The position numbers were made by a program, and so were the translations under genes. 35,813 nt of DNA from Clostridia bacterium (GTDB lineage: Bacteria; Bacillota; Clostridia; TANB77; UBA1234), in contig CAAEBC010000046.1 in the NCBI GenBank assembly GCA_900753975.1, positions 1 through 35,813 of the forward strand. Direction: 5' to 3'. Positions 22,841 through 30,831 of the stretch are shown here, piece by piece. Each line of letters opens with the position of its first letter. The first letter of the stretch is position 1. The notes under the pieces are model-generated. The model was not told the DNA's origin, made no database searches, and saw only the letters and a program-made list of their open reading frames with translations.

Positions 22841-24538
22841 ATGAACTATAAAGAAGCTCTAGCTAAAAAAATTGCGGATATAGTAAATTTGCCTGCAAGT
22901 GAGATAGAAGAATATATAGAAATACCACCAAATAGCGAACTTGGAGATTATGCGTTTCCTTGTTTTAGACTTGCAAAGGAACTAAAAAAAGCTCCACCTA
23001 TTATTGCGAGCGATATAAAAGAAAAGATGACATTAGATGATGTTGTAAATAAAATAGACGTTGTTGGAGGATATCTTAACTTTTTTGTTGCTAAAGATGG
23101 ACTTGTTAAATCTACTTTAGAAGAGGTTTTAAATAAAGAGGATTGTTTTGGTAATAGCGATATTGGAAATGGAAAAACGGTTGTTATTGACTATTCTGCA
23201 CCAAATATTGCTAAACCTTTCCATATAGGTCACCTTCGTTCAACAGTTATTGGAGGAGCACTTTATAAAATATATAAGGCATTAGGATATAAGGTTATCG
23301 GAATAAATCACCTTGGAGACTGGGGAATGGGTGTATGTAAGACTATTGCTGGATATGAGATGTGGAAAGATGAGTATGATTTTTCTTCAAATCCAATAAA
23401 TGCTATATCTAAAATATATGCACGTTTTAATAAAGAAGAAAAAGAAGACCCTACTCTTACAGATAAGGCTAGAAACGCACTTCAAAGATTAGAGGCTAGA
23501 GATGAAGAGACTACTAAACTTTGGAAATGGATAATAGAAATAAGTATTGAATCATATAATAAAATATACGATTTAATAGGATGTAAATTTGACTCATATA
23601 ATGGTGAGGCATTCTATAACGATAAGATGGACAGAGTAGTAAATATATTAGAGGAGAAAGGTTTACTTGTAGATAGTGAAGGTGCAAAAGTTGTTATGAT
23701 GCCAGATGATATGCCACCTTGCATAATTATAACTTCTGCAGGTACTACAATCTATGCCACAAGAGACTTAGCAGCACTTTTATATAGAATTGAAAATTAT
23801 AATTTTGATAAAGCAATTTATGTTGTAGGCGCAGAGCAAACTCTACATTTTAAACAAATTTTTAAGACTTTAGAACTTATGGGATATGAAAAATATGCAA
23901 AAAATTGTGTTCATGTTCCTTTTGGCTTAATACTTGACGAAAATGGTGAAAAAATAGGCTCTAGAAAGGGCAATGCAATTACGTTAGAAGAAATTTTTGG
24001 AGAGGCAATAGAGAAATCTTTGAACGTTATAAATGAGAAAAACCCATCTTTAGAAAACAAAGAAGAAGTTGCAAAAATGGTTGGTGTAGGCGCGATAATT
24101 TTTAACGATTTAGCGAATAACAGGATAAAAGATGAGATTTTTGATTGGAAGCAAATCCTTAATTTTTCTGGCGAGACTGGACCATATATGCAATATACCT
24201 ATGTTAGGACACAAAGCATTTTAAGAAATGCAGAAAATTTAGATTTAGAAAATATAAATTACTCAAAACTTTTAGATAACGAAGCTATTGAGGTTATAAA
24301 AAATCTTAAAGAGTTTCCAAATGTTGTTGTATCTAGTGCAAATAAAAACGAACCATCACTAATTTCAAGACATCTTATAGAAATTGCTAAAAGTTTTAGC
24401 AGATTTTATAATGAACATCAGATTATTTGTGATGATAAAGAGACACAAAATGCAAGACTTGCATTAACGAAAGCTGTTGGAATTACTATAAAAAACGGAC
24501 TTAATATACTTGGAATTGAAACACCTGAAAAAATGTAA
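22841..24538 (+). CDS. argS: Arginine-tRNA ligase
   Basis: A class I aminoacyl-tRNA synthetase of 565 residues that charges tRNA-Arg. The N-terminal Add1-type domain has NSELGDYAFPCFRLAKELKK. The HIGH motif is in APNIAKPFHIGHLRST (HIGH at 128-131), the KMSKS-equivalent loop is GSRKGNAITLEE, and the C-terminal DALR anticodon-binding domain ends the protein. ATG 22841 follows AAAAGGAG; a more upstream in-frame start at 22805 would fall inside the -10 region. The downstream UDPGP-family gene follows after 25 bp. Confidence 0.95.
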   Translation: MNYKEALAKKIADIVNLPASEIEEYIEIPPNSELGDYAFPCFRLAKELKKAPPIIASDIKEKMTLDDVVNKIDVVGGYLNFFVAKDGLVKSTLEEVLNKEDCFGNSDIGNGKTVVIDYSAPNIAKPFHIGHLRSTVIGGALYKIYKALGYKVIGINHLGDWGMGVCKTIAGYEMWKDEYDFSSNPINAISKIYARFNKEEKEDPTLTDKARNALQRLEARDEETTKLWKWIIEISIESYNKIYDLIGCKFDSYNGEAFYNDKMDRVVNILEEKGLLVDSEGAKVVMMPDDMPPCIIITSAGTTIYATRDLAALLYRIENYNFDKAIYVVGAEQTLHFKQIFKTLELMGYEKYAKNCVHVPFGLILDENGEKIGSRKGNAITLEEIFGEAIEKSLNVINEKNPSLENKEEVAKMVGVGAIIFNDLANNRIKDEIFDWKQILNFSGETGPYMQYTYVRTQSILRNAENLDLENINYSKLLDNEAIEVIKNLKEFPNVVVSSANKNEPSLISRHLIEIAKSFSRFYNEHQIICDDKETQNARLALTKAVGITIKNGLNILGIETPEKM

Positions 24539-24563
24539 TTTATTATAAGGAGGATTTACTTAA

Positions 24564-25781
24564 ATGAATTATGAAGAGGCAATTAAATTAACTAAAAAAT
24601 ATGGTCAAGAGCAATTGCTTGATTTTTACAATGAATTATCTGAAGATAAAAAAGAAAGTTTATTAAATCAAATTTCAAAAATAGATTTTGAATATATGAA
24701 ATCTTTATATGAAAATAAAGATAATTATGAAATGTTAAATAAAGATATTACTAGTATGGATGCAATTGATTCTAAGAAAATTAATAAAGAGATGTATGAG
24801 AAAATAGGTGAAAACAGTATAAAAAATGGTGAACTTGCAGTTTGTTCGATGGCCGGAGGTCAAGGCACAAGGCTTGGCTTTAATGGACCTAAAGCTACAT
24901 ATATGTTAGATATAGGAAGGCAAGCATCTATATTTGAAATAATGACGCAAAAACTTAAAGAGGCTAAAGAAAAATATGGAGTTTATATCAGTTGGTATAT
25001 CATGACTAGCGAGCAAAATAATGATGAAACTGTAGCTTTTTTTGAAAAGAATAATTACTTTGGATATGATAAAAATTATATTAAGTTCTTCAAACAAGGA
25101 GAATTACCTCTACTTGACGAAAATGGAAAAGTAATTTTAAAAGAAAAAGATGAGATTTTTATGGCTCCAGATGGTAATGGTGGAATTTTTAGAGCTTTAG
25201 GAAATAGTGGCATTTTATCTGAAATGAAGAAAAACGGAGTAAAGTATTTAGCTGTTGGAAATGTAGATAATATCTTGATTCACATGGTAGATCCACTTGC
25301 TGTTGGGCTAATGATAGATAAGAATGCAAAAATTCTTTCTAAGTCTTTTATGAAACCTAGATGGGATGGCAAATGGGGTGTTTTTTGCAAGATGGATGGC
25401 AAACTAAGGGTAATAGAATACATAGAGACACCAGAGGAACTTTTAAAAGCTTGTAATAGCGATGGAGAGCTATTATATGGTGATGCACATTTTGGCTGCA
25501 ACTTTTTCAGTATAGATTTGCTAGAAAAAATCGAAGATGAGAAACTACCTATGCATGCAGCCTTTAAGAAAAATGCTCATGTAAATGCTGTTGGCGAACA
25601 TGAAGAAATAAACGCATATAAATTTGAAGCATTTATTTTTGATGTTTTTTCTGCAACTGATGATGTCCTTATTTTACGTGTCGAAAAAGACAAAGAATTT
25701 GCACCAGTTAAAAATAAGGAAGGTAATGAAAGTCCTGAAACAGCTGTGGAATTATATAAAAAGTTTTATGGAATAAAATAA
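24564..25781 (+). CDS. UDPGP-type nucleotidyltransferase
   Basis: A 405-residue enzyme of the UDP-glucose/UDP-N-acetylhexosamine pyrophosphorylase fold (PF01704), unlike the usual bacterial GalU or GlmU. The signature nucleotide loop is MAGGQGTRLGFNGPKATY (about residues 96-113), followed by MAPDGNGGIFRALGNSGIL and YLAVGNVDNIL. It makes a UDP-sugar from UTP and a sugar-1-phosphate; glucose versus N-acetylhexosamine cannot be settled by eye. The SD is AAGGAGG. It lies in an operon after argS and is followed by a strong terminator. Confidence 0.85.
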   Translation: MNYEEAIKLTKKYGQEQLLDFYNELSEDKKESLLNQISKIDFEYMKSLYENKDNYEMLNKDITSMDAIDSKKINKEMYEKIGENSIKNGELAVCSMAGGQGTRLGFNGPKATYMLDIGRQASIFEIMTQKLKEAKEKYGVYISWYIMTSEQNNDETVAFFEKNNYFGYDKNYIKFFKQGELPLLDENGKVILKEKDEIFMAPDGNGGIFRALGNSGILSEMKKNGVKYLAVGNVDNILIHMVDPLAVGLMIDKNAKILSKSFMKPRWDGKWGVFCKMDGKLRVIEYIETPEELLKACNSDGELLYGDAHFGCNFFSIDLLEKIEDEKLPMHAAFKKNAHVNAVGEHEEINAYKFEAFIFDVFSATDDVLILRVEKDKEFAPVKNKEGNESPETAVELYKKFYGIK

Positions 25782-25860
25782 AAGAGTGCGATAATATAAA
25801 AACGATTGAATATTAGATAAGATACGGTATTAGTTTAATATCAATGGATAAAAGAATATC

Positions 25861-25892
25861 AAAAATGCGTGAAAAGAATTCACGCATTTTTT
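25861..25892 (+). terminator. Intrinsic terminator after UDPGP gene
   Basis: A perfect 13-bp stem AAAAATGCGTGAA / TTCACGCATTTTT around a 5-nt loop. It insulates the next locus from upstream transcription. Confidence 0.92.
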
Positions 25893-25932
25893 AATGCAAT
25901 AAAATATTATCAACAATATTTTATTTGTTCTC

Positions 25933-25961
25933 TTGACAAGAACAAACGTTTCTGATATTGT
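25933..25961 (+). promoter_or_regulatory. Toxin-gene promoter with SOS box in spacer
   Basis: A consensus TTGACA, a 17-nt spacer and TATTGT. Transcription should begin near 25968. The spacer is almost filled by a LexA-box-like sequence (25939-25952), so a bound repressor would block RNA polymerase. Confidence 0.75.
25939..25952 (+). promoter_or_regulatory. Putative LexA (SOS) box
   Basis: AGAACAAACGTTTC matches the Gram-positive LexA/DinR consensus CGAACRNRYGTTYC at every position but the first. It sits exactly between the -35 and -10 boxes. The AAACGTTT core is a perfect palindrome. No lexA gene is in the window, so binding is inferred. Confidence 0.6.
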
Positions 25962-25997
25962 CTTGATGATGAGGTCGTTTGGATACGATGTGATTTG

Positions 25998-26026
25998 CCC
26001 TTTTTATTTTTTACAAATGAAAAGGG
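25998..26026 (+). promoter_or_regulatory. SD-sequestering leader hairpin of toxin mRNA
   Basis: Bases 25998-26009 (CCCTTTTTATTT) pair with 26015-26026 (AAATGAAAAGGG), 12 bp with one G-U, around a 5-nt loop. The right arm overlaps the SD AAAAGGGAGG, so translation of the full-length mRNA should be restricted. Confidence 0.7.
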
Positions 26027-26037
26027 AGGTGATGCCA

Positions 26038-26127
26038 ATGGTAAAAAATGATTACACATTATTTTGGTTTACAGTGCTACTATTAGCATACTTTTTTAAA
26101 AAAGTACTTAACTCCAAGAAAAAATAA
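26038..26127 (+). CDS. Putative type I toxin: 29-aa single-helix membrane peptide
   Basis: A 29-residue peptide that begins MVKNDY, continues with one hydrophobic helix (TLFWFTVLLLAYFF, residues 7-20) and ends in a basic tail (KKVLNSKKK). This is the usual build of membrane-acting type I toxins such as TisB, Fst or BsrG, though it lacks the Fst PxxxG motif and I recognise no family. ATG 26038 is 8 nt after GGGAGG (26024-26029); ATG 26032 is too close at 2 nt. Supporting context: an SOS-box promoter, an SD hairpin and a convergent antisense RNA. A longer reading from 25933 is not credible because that point is the -35 box. The toxic activity is inferred. Confidence 0.65.
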   Translation: MVKNDYTLFWFTVLLLAYFFKKVLNSKKK

Positions 26128-26130
26128 CAT

Positions 26131-26171
26131 AAAAAAATCACTCTATCCAATTTGCAACGATTGAGTGATTT
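26131..26171. terminator. Shared hairpin terminator of toxin locus
   Basis: AAATCACTC (26135-26143) pairs with GAGTGATTT (26163-26171), with ATC/GAT inside. On the - strand it is followed by seven T, a good terminator for the antisense RNA. On the + strand the T run is short, so the toxin mRNA may read through. Confidence 0.75.
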
Positions 26172-26218
26172 CCTAAACTCAAAAGGGCAAGTCACTTTTG
26201 TGACCAACACCTCATCTA
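26131..26218 (-). ncRNA. Putative antisense antitoxin RNA (~90 nt)
   Basis: Predicted to start near 26218 from a near-consensus promoter and to end at the T run of the 26131-26171 hairpin. It contains a GTCAC-TTTT-type hairpin (26191-26204). It is complementary to the 3' region of the toxin mRNA if that mRNA runs past the shared hairpin, and it carries CCCUUUU (26187-26181), which can pair with the toxin SD AAAAGGG. Its 5' end resembles the toxin leader. No ORF of note. Confidence 0.6.
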
Positions 26219-26225
26219 TAATTTA

Positions 26226-26253
26226 ATTATATTGTTTTAACATAAAAAGTCAA
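26226..26253 (-). promoter_or_regulatory. Antitoxin RNA promoter
   Basis: On the - strand, TTGACT (26253-26248), a 16-nt spacer and TATAAT (26231-26226). It is stronger than the toxin promoter in its -10 box and has no SOS box, so it is probably constitutive. Confidence 0.75.
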
Positions 26254-26279
26254 TATTTTAATTTAATTTATATGAATAA

Positions 26280-26327
26280 TCAATGATAAAATCACCCTAT
26301 AAAAATTTTCAATGATTTGTTCACCCT
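26280..26327 (+). repeat. Imperfect 29-bp direct repeat upstream of dinB
   Basis: TCAATGAT (26280) plus TCACCCT (26292) is repeated as TCAATGAT (26309) plus TCACCCT (26321), a period of 29 bases. It could be a double operator, or chance in AT-rich DNA. The rest of 26254-26489 is AT-rich with an SD-like AGGAGG at 26341 that leads only to a three-codon frame; I see no other feature and no clear dinB promoter. Confidence 0.4.
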
Positions 26328-26489
26328 TTAATGTATAATTAGGAGGTTATGAGAATTTAAATTTCATATAAAATATAAATCGATGACTGATTTCAAATTT
26401 TGATTTATAAAAATATATTACTATGCTTTTATTAATTCAGTCTGAGCAATAAAAACTAATGGTAATCTGTAAAATGTAGGAGGTGGAAT

Positions 26490-27675
26490 ATGCAAAGACA
26501 GATTCTTCATGTTGATGTAAATAATGCTTTTTTAAGCTGGACAGCACTTTATAAATTGAATAAGGGTGAAACTGTGGACATTCGAACTATACCAGCAGTT
26601 ATAGGCGGAGATGAAACAAGACGTGCGGGAATCGTCCTTGCCAAAAGCCAACTTGCTAAATCTTGCGGAGTTGTTACGGGCGAAACATTATATCAAGCAA
26701 GGCTTAAGTGCCCTAATTTAGAAGTATTTCCACCAATTTTCCCCGTATATAAAGAATATTCAAATATGCTATATAAGCTATTGTTAGAGTATACAGATAA
26801 GATTGAAAGATTTAGTGTAGATGAATGTTTTTTAGATATGACAGAATTTTTGCAAGGAAGAGATATATTAGATATTGCCTATGAAATAAGCAGAAGGGTC
26901 AGAGAAGAACTGGGCTTTACTGTTAATGTTGGAGTTGCACATAATAAACTTTTAGCAAAGATGGCATCAGATTTTGAAAAACCAAATAAAGTGCATACAT
27001 TATTTGAAGATGAGATAAAAGATAAAATGTGGCCACTAAAGACGAACGATTTGTTCATGCTTGGAAAAAAGACCTTTCCAGTTCTTTATAACATGGGAAT
27101 AAAGACAATCGGTGATTTAGCAAAAAGCGATATGTTACTTATACAAAAACGATTTGGTAAGTTTGGTAAAATGATGTGGGAATATGCTAATGGAATAGAT
27201 AACTCACCAGTTAATTATATACGCGAAAAGCCTAAAAGCATAAGTAATTCTACTACGTTACCTATAGATGTTACAAATATAGAAAAGCTATATGAAGTGC
27301 TTTTTAAATTAACAGAAAGTGTGACATATAGACTAAGAAAAGCTAATTGCCTCTACTGTAAATGTTCAAATAAGAACAAATAAATTTGAAGATTCTTCGC
27401 ATCAAGGGAAACTTATGAATCCAACTTCAAATACTATTGAAATATATGAAAAAGCAAAAGAACTTTTAAAAGAATCATATAAACATGGAGTGTATGTGAG
27501 ACTACTTGGAGTAAGAGTAGATAATCTTACCAAAATAGAAGATAAACAATTTAGCTTTTTTGAAGATGTAACAGAAAAGAAACATGAAAGAATTGATGAA
27601 ACATTAGATAAAGTTAAGGAAAAATATGGCTATAACAGTATAACTAGAGGCAGAGGTATAAATACAAAAGATTAA
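26490..27675 (+). pseudogene. dinB: DNA polymerase IV (Y family), frameshifted
   Basis: Translesion polymerase homologue. The palm motif is ILHVDVNNAFLSW at the start and the catalytic acidic motif is FSVDECFLDM. Frame 1 runs from ATG 26490 (SD AGGAGG) to RLRKANC and then leaves the family. One extra T near 27347-27348 explains it: from 27349 the next frame reads ASTVNVQIRTNKFEDSSHQGK and continues through the little-finger domain to GYNSITRGRGI, stopping at 27675. Restored length would be about 395 residues, normal for DinB. The break is in the little finger, after the catalytic core. It could be a true mutation or a sequencing or assembly error. Confidence 0.85.
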
Positions 27676-27692
27676 TACGTTACTTTTGTGGG

Positions 27693-27720
27693 TTGAAAAA
27701 ATTCAAATTTATGATAAAAT
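27693..27720 (+). promoter_or_regulatory. Promoter of gltX
   Basis: TTGAAA, a 16-nt spacer and TAAAAT, 34 bases before the gltX ATG. Confidence 0.6.
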
Positions 27721-27753
27721 ATCCATAGATTTTATTTGAAAGGATGACGAAAT

Positions 27754-29391
27754 ATGACAAATAAAGAGTTAGCTGATTTAATATTTCCCAATATAACTAA
27801 AACAATTGAAGACTATAAAAAGATGTATCCAAGAAGAGATTTGCCAAAAGGAGCGATTGTTACAAGATACGCCCCTAGTCCAACAGGTTTTATTCATGTT
27901 GGGGCTCTTTATGCAAGCTTTGTTTGTAGTATGTTTGCAAAACAAACAAACGGTGTTTTCTTTTTAAGAATCGAAGATACTGATACAAAACGTACAATAG
28001 ATGACGGTGTTGCGACTATAATAAATGGTCTAAAAGATTTTGGTGTTACTTTTGACGAGGGACCAACAGATGATGAGGGAAATTGCAAAGGCGATTATGG
28101 CCCATACATACAAAGCGAAAGAAAAGAGATATATCAAGCTTTTGTAAAATATTTATTAGAAGAGGGACTTGCATATCCATGTTTTTGCACAGCTGAAGAA
28201 CTTGAAGCTATGAGAGAAAAACAAGAAAAAACTAAAGCAAGAATTGGTTACTATGGTCCTTGGGCTACTTGTAGAAATTTAAGCAATGAACAAAGAGCTG
28301 AAAGAATTAAAAATGGGGACCCATATATAATCAGGTTAAAATCTAACGGAAATTACAATAAAAAGATTATATGTCATGATGAAATAAGAGGAGATTTAGC
28401 TTTCCCTGAAAATGATGTAGATATAGTTATAAATAAGTCAGATGGCCTTCCAACTTATCACTTTGCACATTTAGTTGATGATTATTTGATGGGTACTACT
28501 CATGTAATAAGAGCCGATGAATGGGTTGCTTCCTTACCACTTCATTATCAATTATTTCAAATGTTTGGTTTTGAAGTGCCAAAATATGCTCACATTTCGC
28601 CACTTTCTAAACTTGAAGATGGTAAGATGAGAAAACTAAGTAAGAGAAAAGATCCAGAAGCTGCAATGAGTTATTATCACGAACTTGGAATTCCTTATGA
28701 AGGTGTAAAAATATATCTTGCTACTATTGCAAATAGTGGTTTTGAAATTTGGCATGCTGCAAACCCTAGGGCAGATGTTTCTGAATATAAATTTGATTTT
28801 TCAAAAATGTCAAAGAGTCCAGCACTTTTTGACTTAGACAAATTAAACTTTATATGCAAAGAATATGTAAGTACATTAAAGGCAGATGAGCTATATGAGG
28901 ATGTTACTAAATATTTAGAAACTTATGATGAAGAGTTTTGCAAATTATTTACTAGAGATCCTGAATTTTCTAAAGGCTTCTTAAATATTGAAAGAGAGCA
29001 AAAGAAACCTAGAAAAGACATTGCATATTATAGTGATGTAAAAAAAGAAATGTGGTATATGTTTGATGAACTATTTACATATAGCTGGGAAGAAGAAAAA
29101 AATCTAGAAGCCGAGATGCTAGTTGAATATATCAAAAATGTTTATAATCCAGATGATACTCAACAGGAGTGGTTTGATAAAATAAATGAATTTGGTAGAA
29201 AATATGGATATGTTCCAATGAAAGAATACAAAGCCTCTCCAGACGAATTTAAAGGCCATACAGGCATGATTTGTGAAATGTTAAGGTATATTGTTACTAC
29301 TAAACATATGACTCCAAATTTATACGAAATTTTGCGTTTGCTTGGAAAAGACAAAATCTTAAACAGGATTGAGAGATATTTAAGCAAGTAA
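27754..29391 (+). CDS. gltX: Glutamate-tRNA ligase
   Basis: A class I aminoacyl-tRNA synthetase of 545 residues that charges tRNA-Glu (and possibly tRNA-Gln, for amidation by GatCAB). The ATP-binding HIGH-type motif is in APSPTGFIHVGALY (HVGA at about 48-51), followed by RIEDTDTKR. The KMSKS-equivalent is KLSKRKD (about residue 294). The N-terminus is about 35 residues longer than in the short bacterial enzymes. SD-like AAAGGATGA precedes the ATG. No clear terminator follows in the 100 bp before the next promoter. Confidence 0.92.
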   Translation: MTNKELADLIFPNITKTIEDYKKMYPRRDLPKGAIVTRYAPSPTGFIHVGALYASFVCSMFAKQTNGVFFLRIEDTDTKRTIDDGVATIINGLKDFGVTFDEGPTDDEGNCKGDYGPYIQSERKEIYQAFVKYLLEEGLAYPCFCTAEELEAMREKQEKTKARIGYYGPWATCRNLSNEQRAERIKNGDPYIIRLKSNGNYNKKIICHDEIRGDLAFPENDVDIVINKSDGLPTYHFAHLVDDYLMGTTHVIRADEWVASLPLHYQLFQMFGFEVPKYAHISPLSKLEDGKMRKLSKRKDPEAAMSYYHELGIPYEGVKIYLATIANSGFEIWHAANPRADVSEYKFDFSKMSKSPALFDLDKLNFICKEYVSTLKADELYEDVTKYLETYDEEFCKLFTRDPEFSKGFLNIEREQKKPRKDIAYYSDVKKEMWYMFDELFTYSWEEEKNLEAEMLVEYIKNVYNPDDTQQEWFDKINEFGRKYGYVPMKEYKASPDEFKGHTGMICEMLRYIVTTKHMTPNLYEILRLLGKDKILNRIERYLSK

Positions 29392-29492
29392 ATCTTTATT
29401 TATACATGTGAGAATGGCTTGTAAGCAATGAATAGTAACATGATTAAAAGATAATATTTTAAATTTATTGCTGTTAATAGTACCGAAAGCGC

Positions 29493-29521
29493 TTGACAAA
29501 TTATGTAAAATATATTAAAAT
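29493..29521 (+). promoter_or_regulatory. Promoter of small high-GC gene
   Basis: A consensus TTGACA, a 17-nt spacer and TAAAAT; a leader of about 50 nt precedes the ATG at 29578. Confidence 0.78.
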
Positions 29522-29577
29522 AGCATGCGTAGGATTTCCACAACGACCGGACCCAATAATTTGAGGAGGATAGACTT

Positions 29578-29778
29578 ATGGCATTGTTTGGCAAGAAGAA
29601 ACCCGTTACTCTCGATGAGGCGCTTGGTAGGATTTCGGGTCTTGTAAGTACGAAGGAGTTTGAGGTGCTTAAGTCCAAGGTTAGCAATGTTGCTCCTGAG
29701 AAGAGACTTGATTTGGTAAAGAGCTGGGCGACCACGCACGAAGATTTGGAGGTTAAGAAGCTTTCGAAGCTTCTCTGA
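29578..29778 (+). CDS. Small orphan protein of foreign-like composition, 66 aa
   Basis: I do not recognise this protein. It starts with a basic patch (MALFGKKKP) and continues with helical, charged sequence (LDEALGRISGLVSTKEFEVL) to KKLSKLL; no membrane helix and no Cys. The SD GAGGAGG lies about 8 nt before the ATG. A hand count of 29581-29640 gives 30/60 G+C against roughly 30% in the flanking genes, and it uses CTC, CGC and AAG codons that the neighbours avoid. It has its own strong promoter and is followed by a terminator, matching the island pattern seen at 17330 and 22144. Confidence 0.7.
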   Translation: MALFGKKKPVTLDEALGRISGLVSTKEFEVLKSKVSNVAPEKRLDLVKSWATTHEDLEVKKLSKLL

Positions 29779-29822
29779 TTTCGAAACTTTGAGAATTTAT
29801 TAGTCTTTAGTTAGACTTATTG

Positions 29823-29854
29823 TTGGCATGCATAGTTTTTGCATGCCAATTTTA
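29823..29854 (+). terminator. Intrinsic terminator after 66-aa gene
   Basis: TTGGCATGCA pairs with TGCATGCCAA around a short loop, followed by TTTTAATTT. Confidence 0.85.
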
Positions 29855-29875
29855 ATTTGAAAAGGAGGGTGTATC

Positions 29876-30502
29876 TTGAAATATACATCGAGACCAGAAT
29901 TTAAAGAAGAACTTTCTAAGGTGGCTGAATTTTTAAGACTGGATACGAGTATATATACCAAAATTGTTTTTGAGGACGATGATTTAAAGGCACAAGGTTT
30001 TGATAGTAATCGGAATCTTTGTGAGATACATGCGTGCGTTGAAGATTTTCGCATTTTTGAATTTAGAAAAGATTTGATTACTTCGAAAACATTGGAGCCA
30101 ACTTGTCATGCAATTGAGATGAAATATCTTTGCTTTATGGCACAACTTTTTGGTGAGGAGTATATCGACGATTACTCTAGATGGACACGTAGGTTATATA
30201 ATGAAGCTAATCAACGATTACATGAAGAGCTTCAAAAACATGATAAAAAAACCAAAAAAATACGTGATAATTATGACGATATAACAAGAGTTAAGATAAT
30301 TTTGGCTAAAAGAGCAAAAGGTTATTCCAAGGAAACAATAAATTGTATAAAAGAATATTGTGCTGAAAAGAGGCAAGAGCTTCTCAGGGTAAGACAGCAG
30401 GATCGCCATAATCTTTGGAGAATGATTACATTTGAACGGGATTTGAAATTCGAGTATCGTAAGCAAAATGTTTCGATGATGAGGGCAAAATTGAAAATTT
30501 AA
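29876..30502 (+). CDS. Hypothetical protein, 208 aa, highly charged and helical
   Basis: I do not recognise this protein. It is soluble and rich in Lys, Arg and Glu, with long helical stretches (LYNEANQRLHEELQKHDKKT and KEYCAEKRQELLRVRQQDRH). The TTG start follows AAAGGAGGG at suitable spacing. Base composition resembles the AT-rich core genes, unlike the 66-aa gene before it. A terminator lies between the two and I see no convincing promoter after it, so expression may rely on read-through. A strong bidirectional terminator follows. Confidence 0.65.
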   Translation: MKYTSRPEFKEELSKVAEFLRLDTSIYTKIVFEDDDLKAQGFDSNRNLCEIHACVEDFRIFEFRKDLITSKTLEPTCHAIEMKYLCFMAQLFGEEYIDDYSRWTRRLYNEANQRLHEELQKHDKKTKKIRDNYDDITRVKIILAKRAKGYSKETINCIKEYCAEKRQELLRVRQQDRHNLWRMITFERDLKFEYRKQNVSMMRAKLKI

Positions 30503-30522
30503 TTTTGTATAGTTAAGTACCA

Positions 30523-30575
30523 AAAATAAAGAGGTAAATTTCTAAAGCTATGAAATTTACCTTTTTATTTTGTTT
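30523..30575. terminator. Terminator after 208-aa gene
   Basis: A 20-bp stem (30523-30542 with 30552-30571, one G-T pair; core AGGTAAATTTC/GAAATTTACCT) around a 9-nt loop, with T-rich sequence after it. Confidence 0.85.
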
Positions 30576-30764
30576 TTATGAAAAGCAGACAAAATAAAAA
30601 GTTGCAGTTTTTATTTAACACCAACAATAATTGCGAAAAACAAACAGTTAGATTTTATAGGTTTGAAATGAATGTTACAAAAATAAATAATTAGATTTTA
30701 TACATTCAAATATAAAAAAGATGATAAAATATATATTATAAAAAACAAATATTGAAATTTTAAG
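30576..30764. other. AT-rich non-coding gap before flavin reductase
   Basis: No gene is supported here. The only internal structure I see is a direct repeat TTAGATTTTATA at 30648-30659 and 30691-30702. The flavin reductase promoter follows directly. Confidence 0.5.
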
Positions 30765-30793
30765 TTGATATGTATTTAAGTGTTTGATATCAT
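30765..30793 (+). promoter_or_regulatory. Promoter of flavin reductase gene
   Basis: TTGATA, a 17-nt spacer and TATCAT, 38 bases before the ATG at 30832. Confidence 0.55.
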
Positions 30794-30831
30794 AAGTGTA
30801 AGAAAAAATTAGTTATAGGAAGTGATTAAAA

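Noticed and set aside
25933..26037. Longer 64-codon reading of the small membrane peptide starting at 25933
   Set aside because: Its start lies in the -35 box of the likely promoter and there is no SD before it; the SD and spacing point to ATG 26038.
27341..27415. Programmed frameshift in dinB
   Set aside because: No slippery heptamer or stimulatory hairpin is evident at the junction; a simple one-base insertion explains it better.
29400..29739. Two overlapping - strand open frames opposite the 66-aa gene
   Set aside because: They mirror the high-GC gene, lack SD sequences and cross its promoter.
30648..30702. TTAGATTTTATA direct repeat before flavin reductase as an operator
   Set aside because: Two copies of an AT-rich 12-mer in an AT-rich gap can arise by chance; position is upstream of the promoter and gives no clear regulatory logic.
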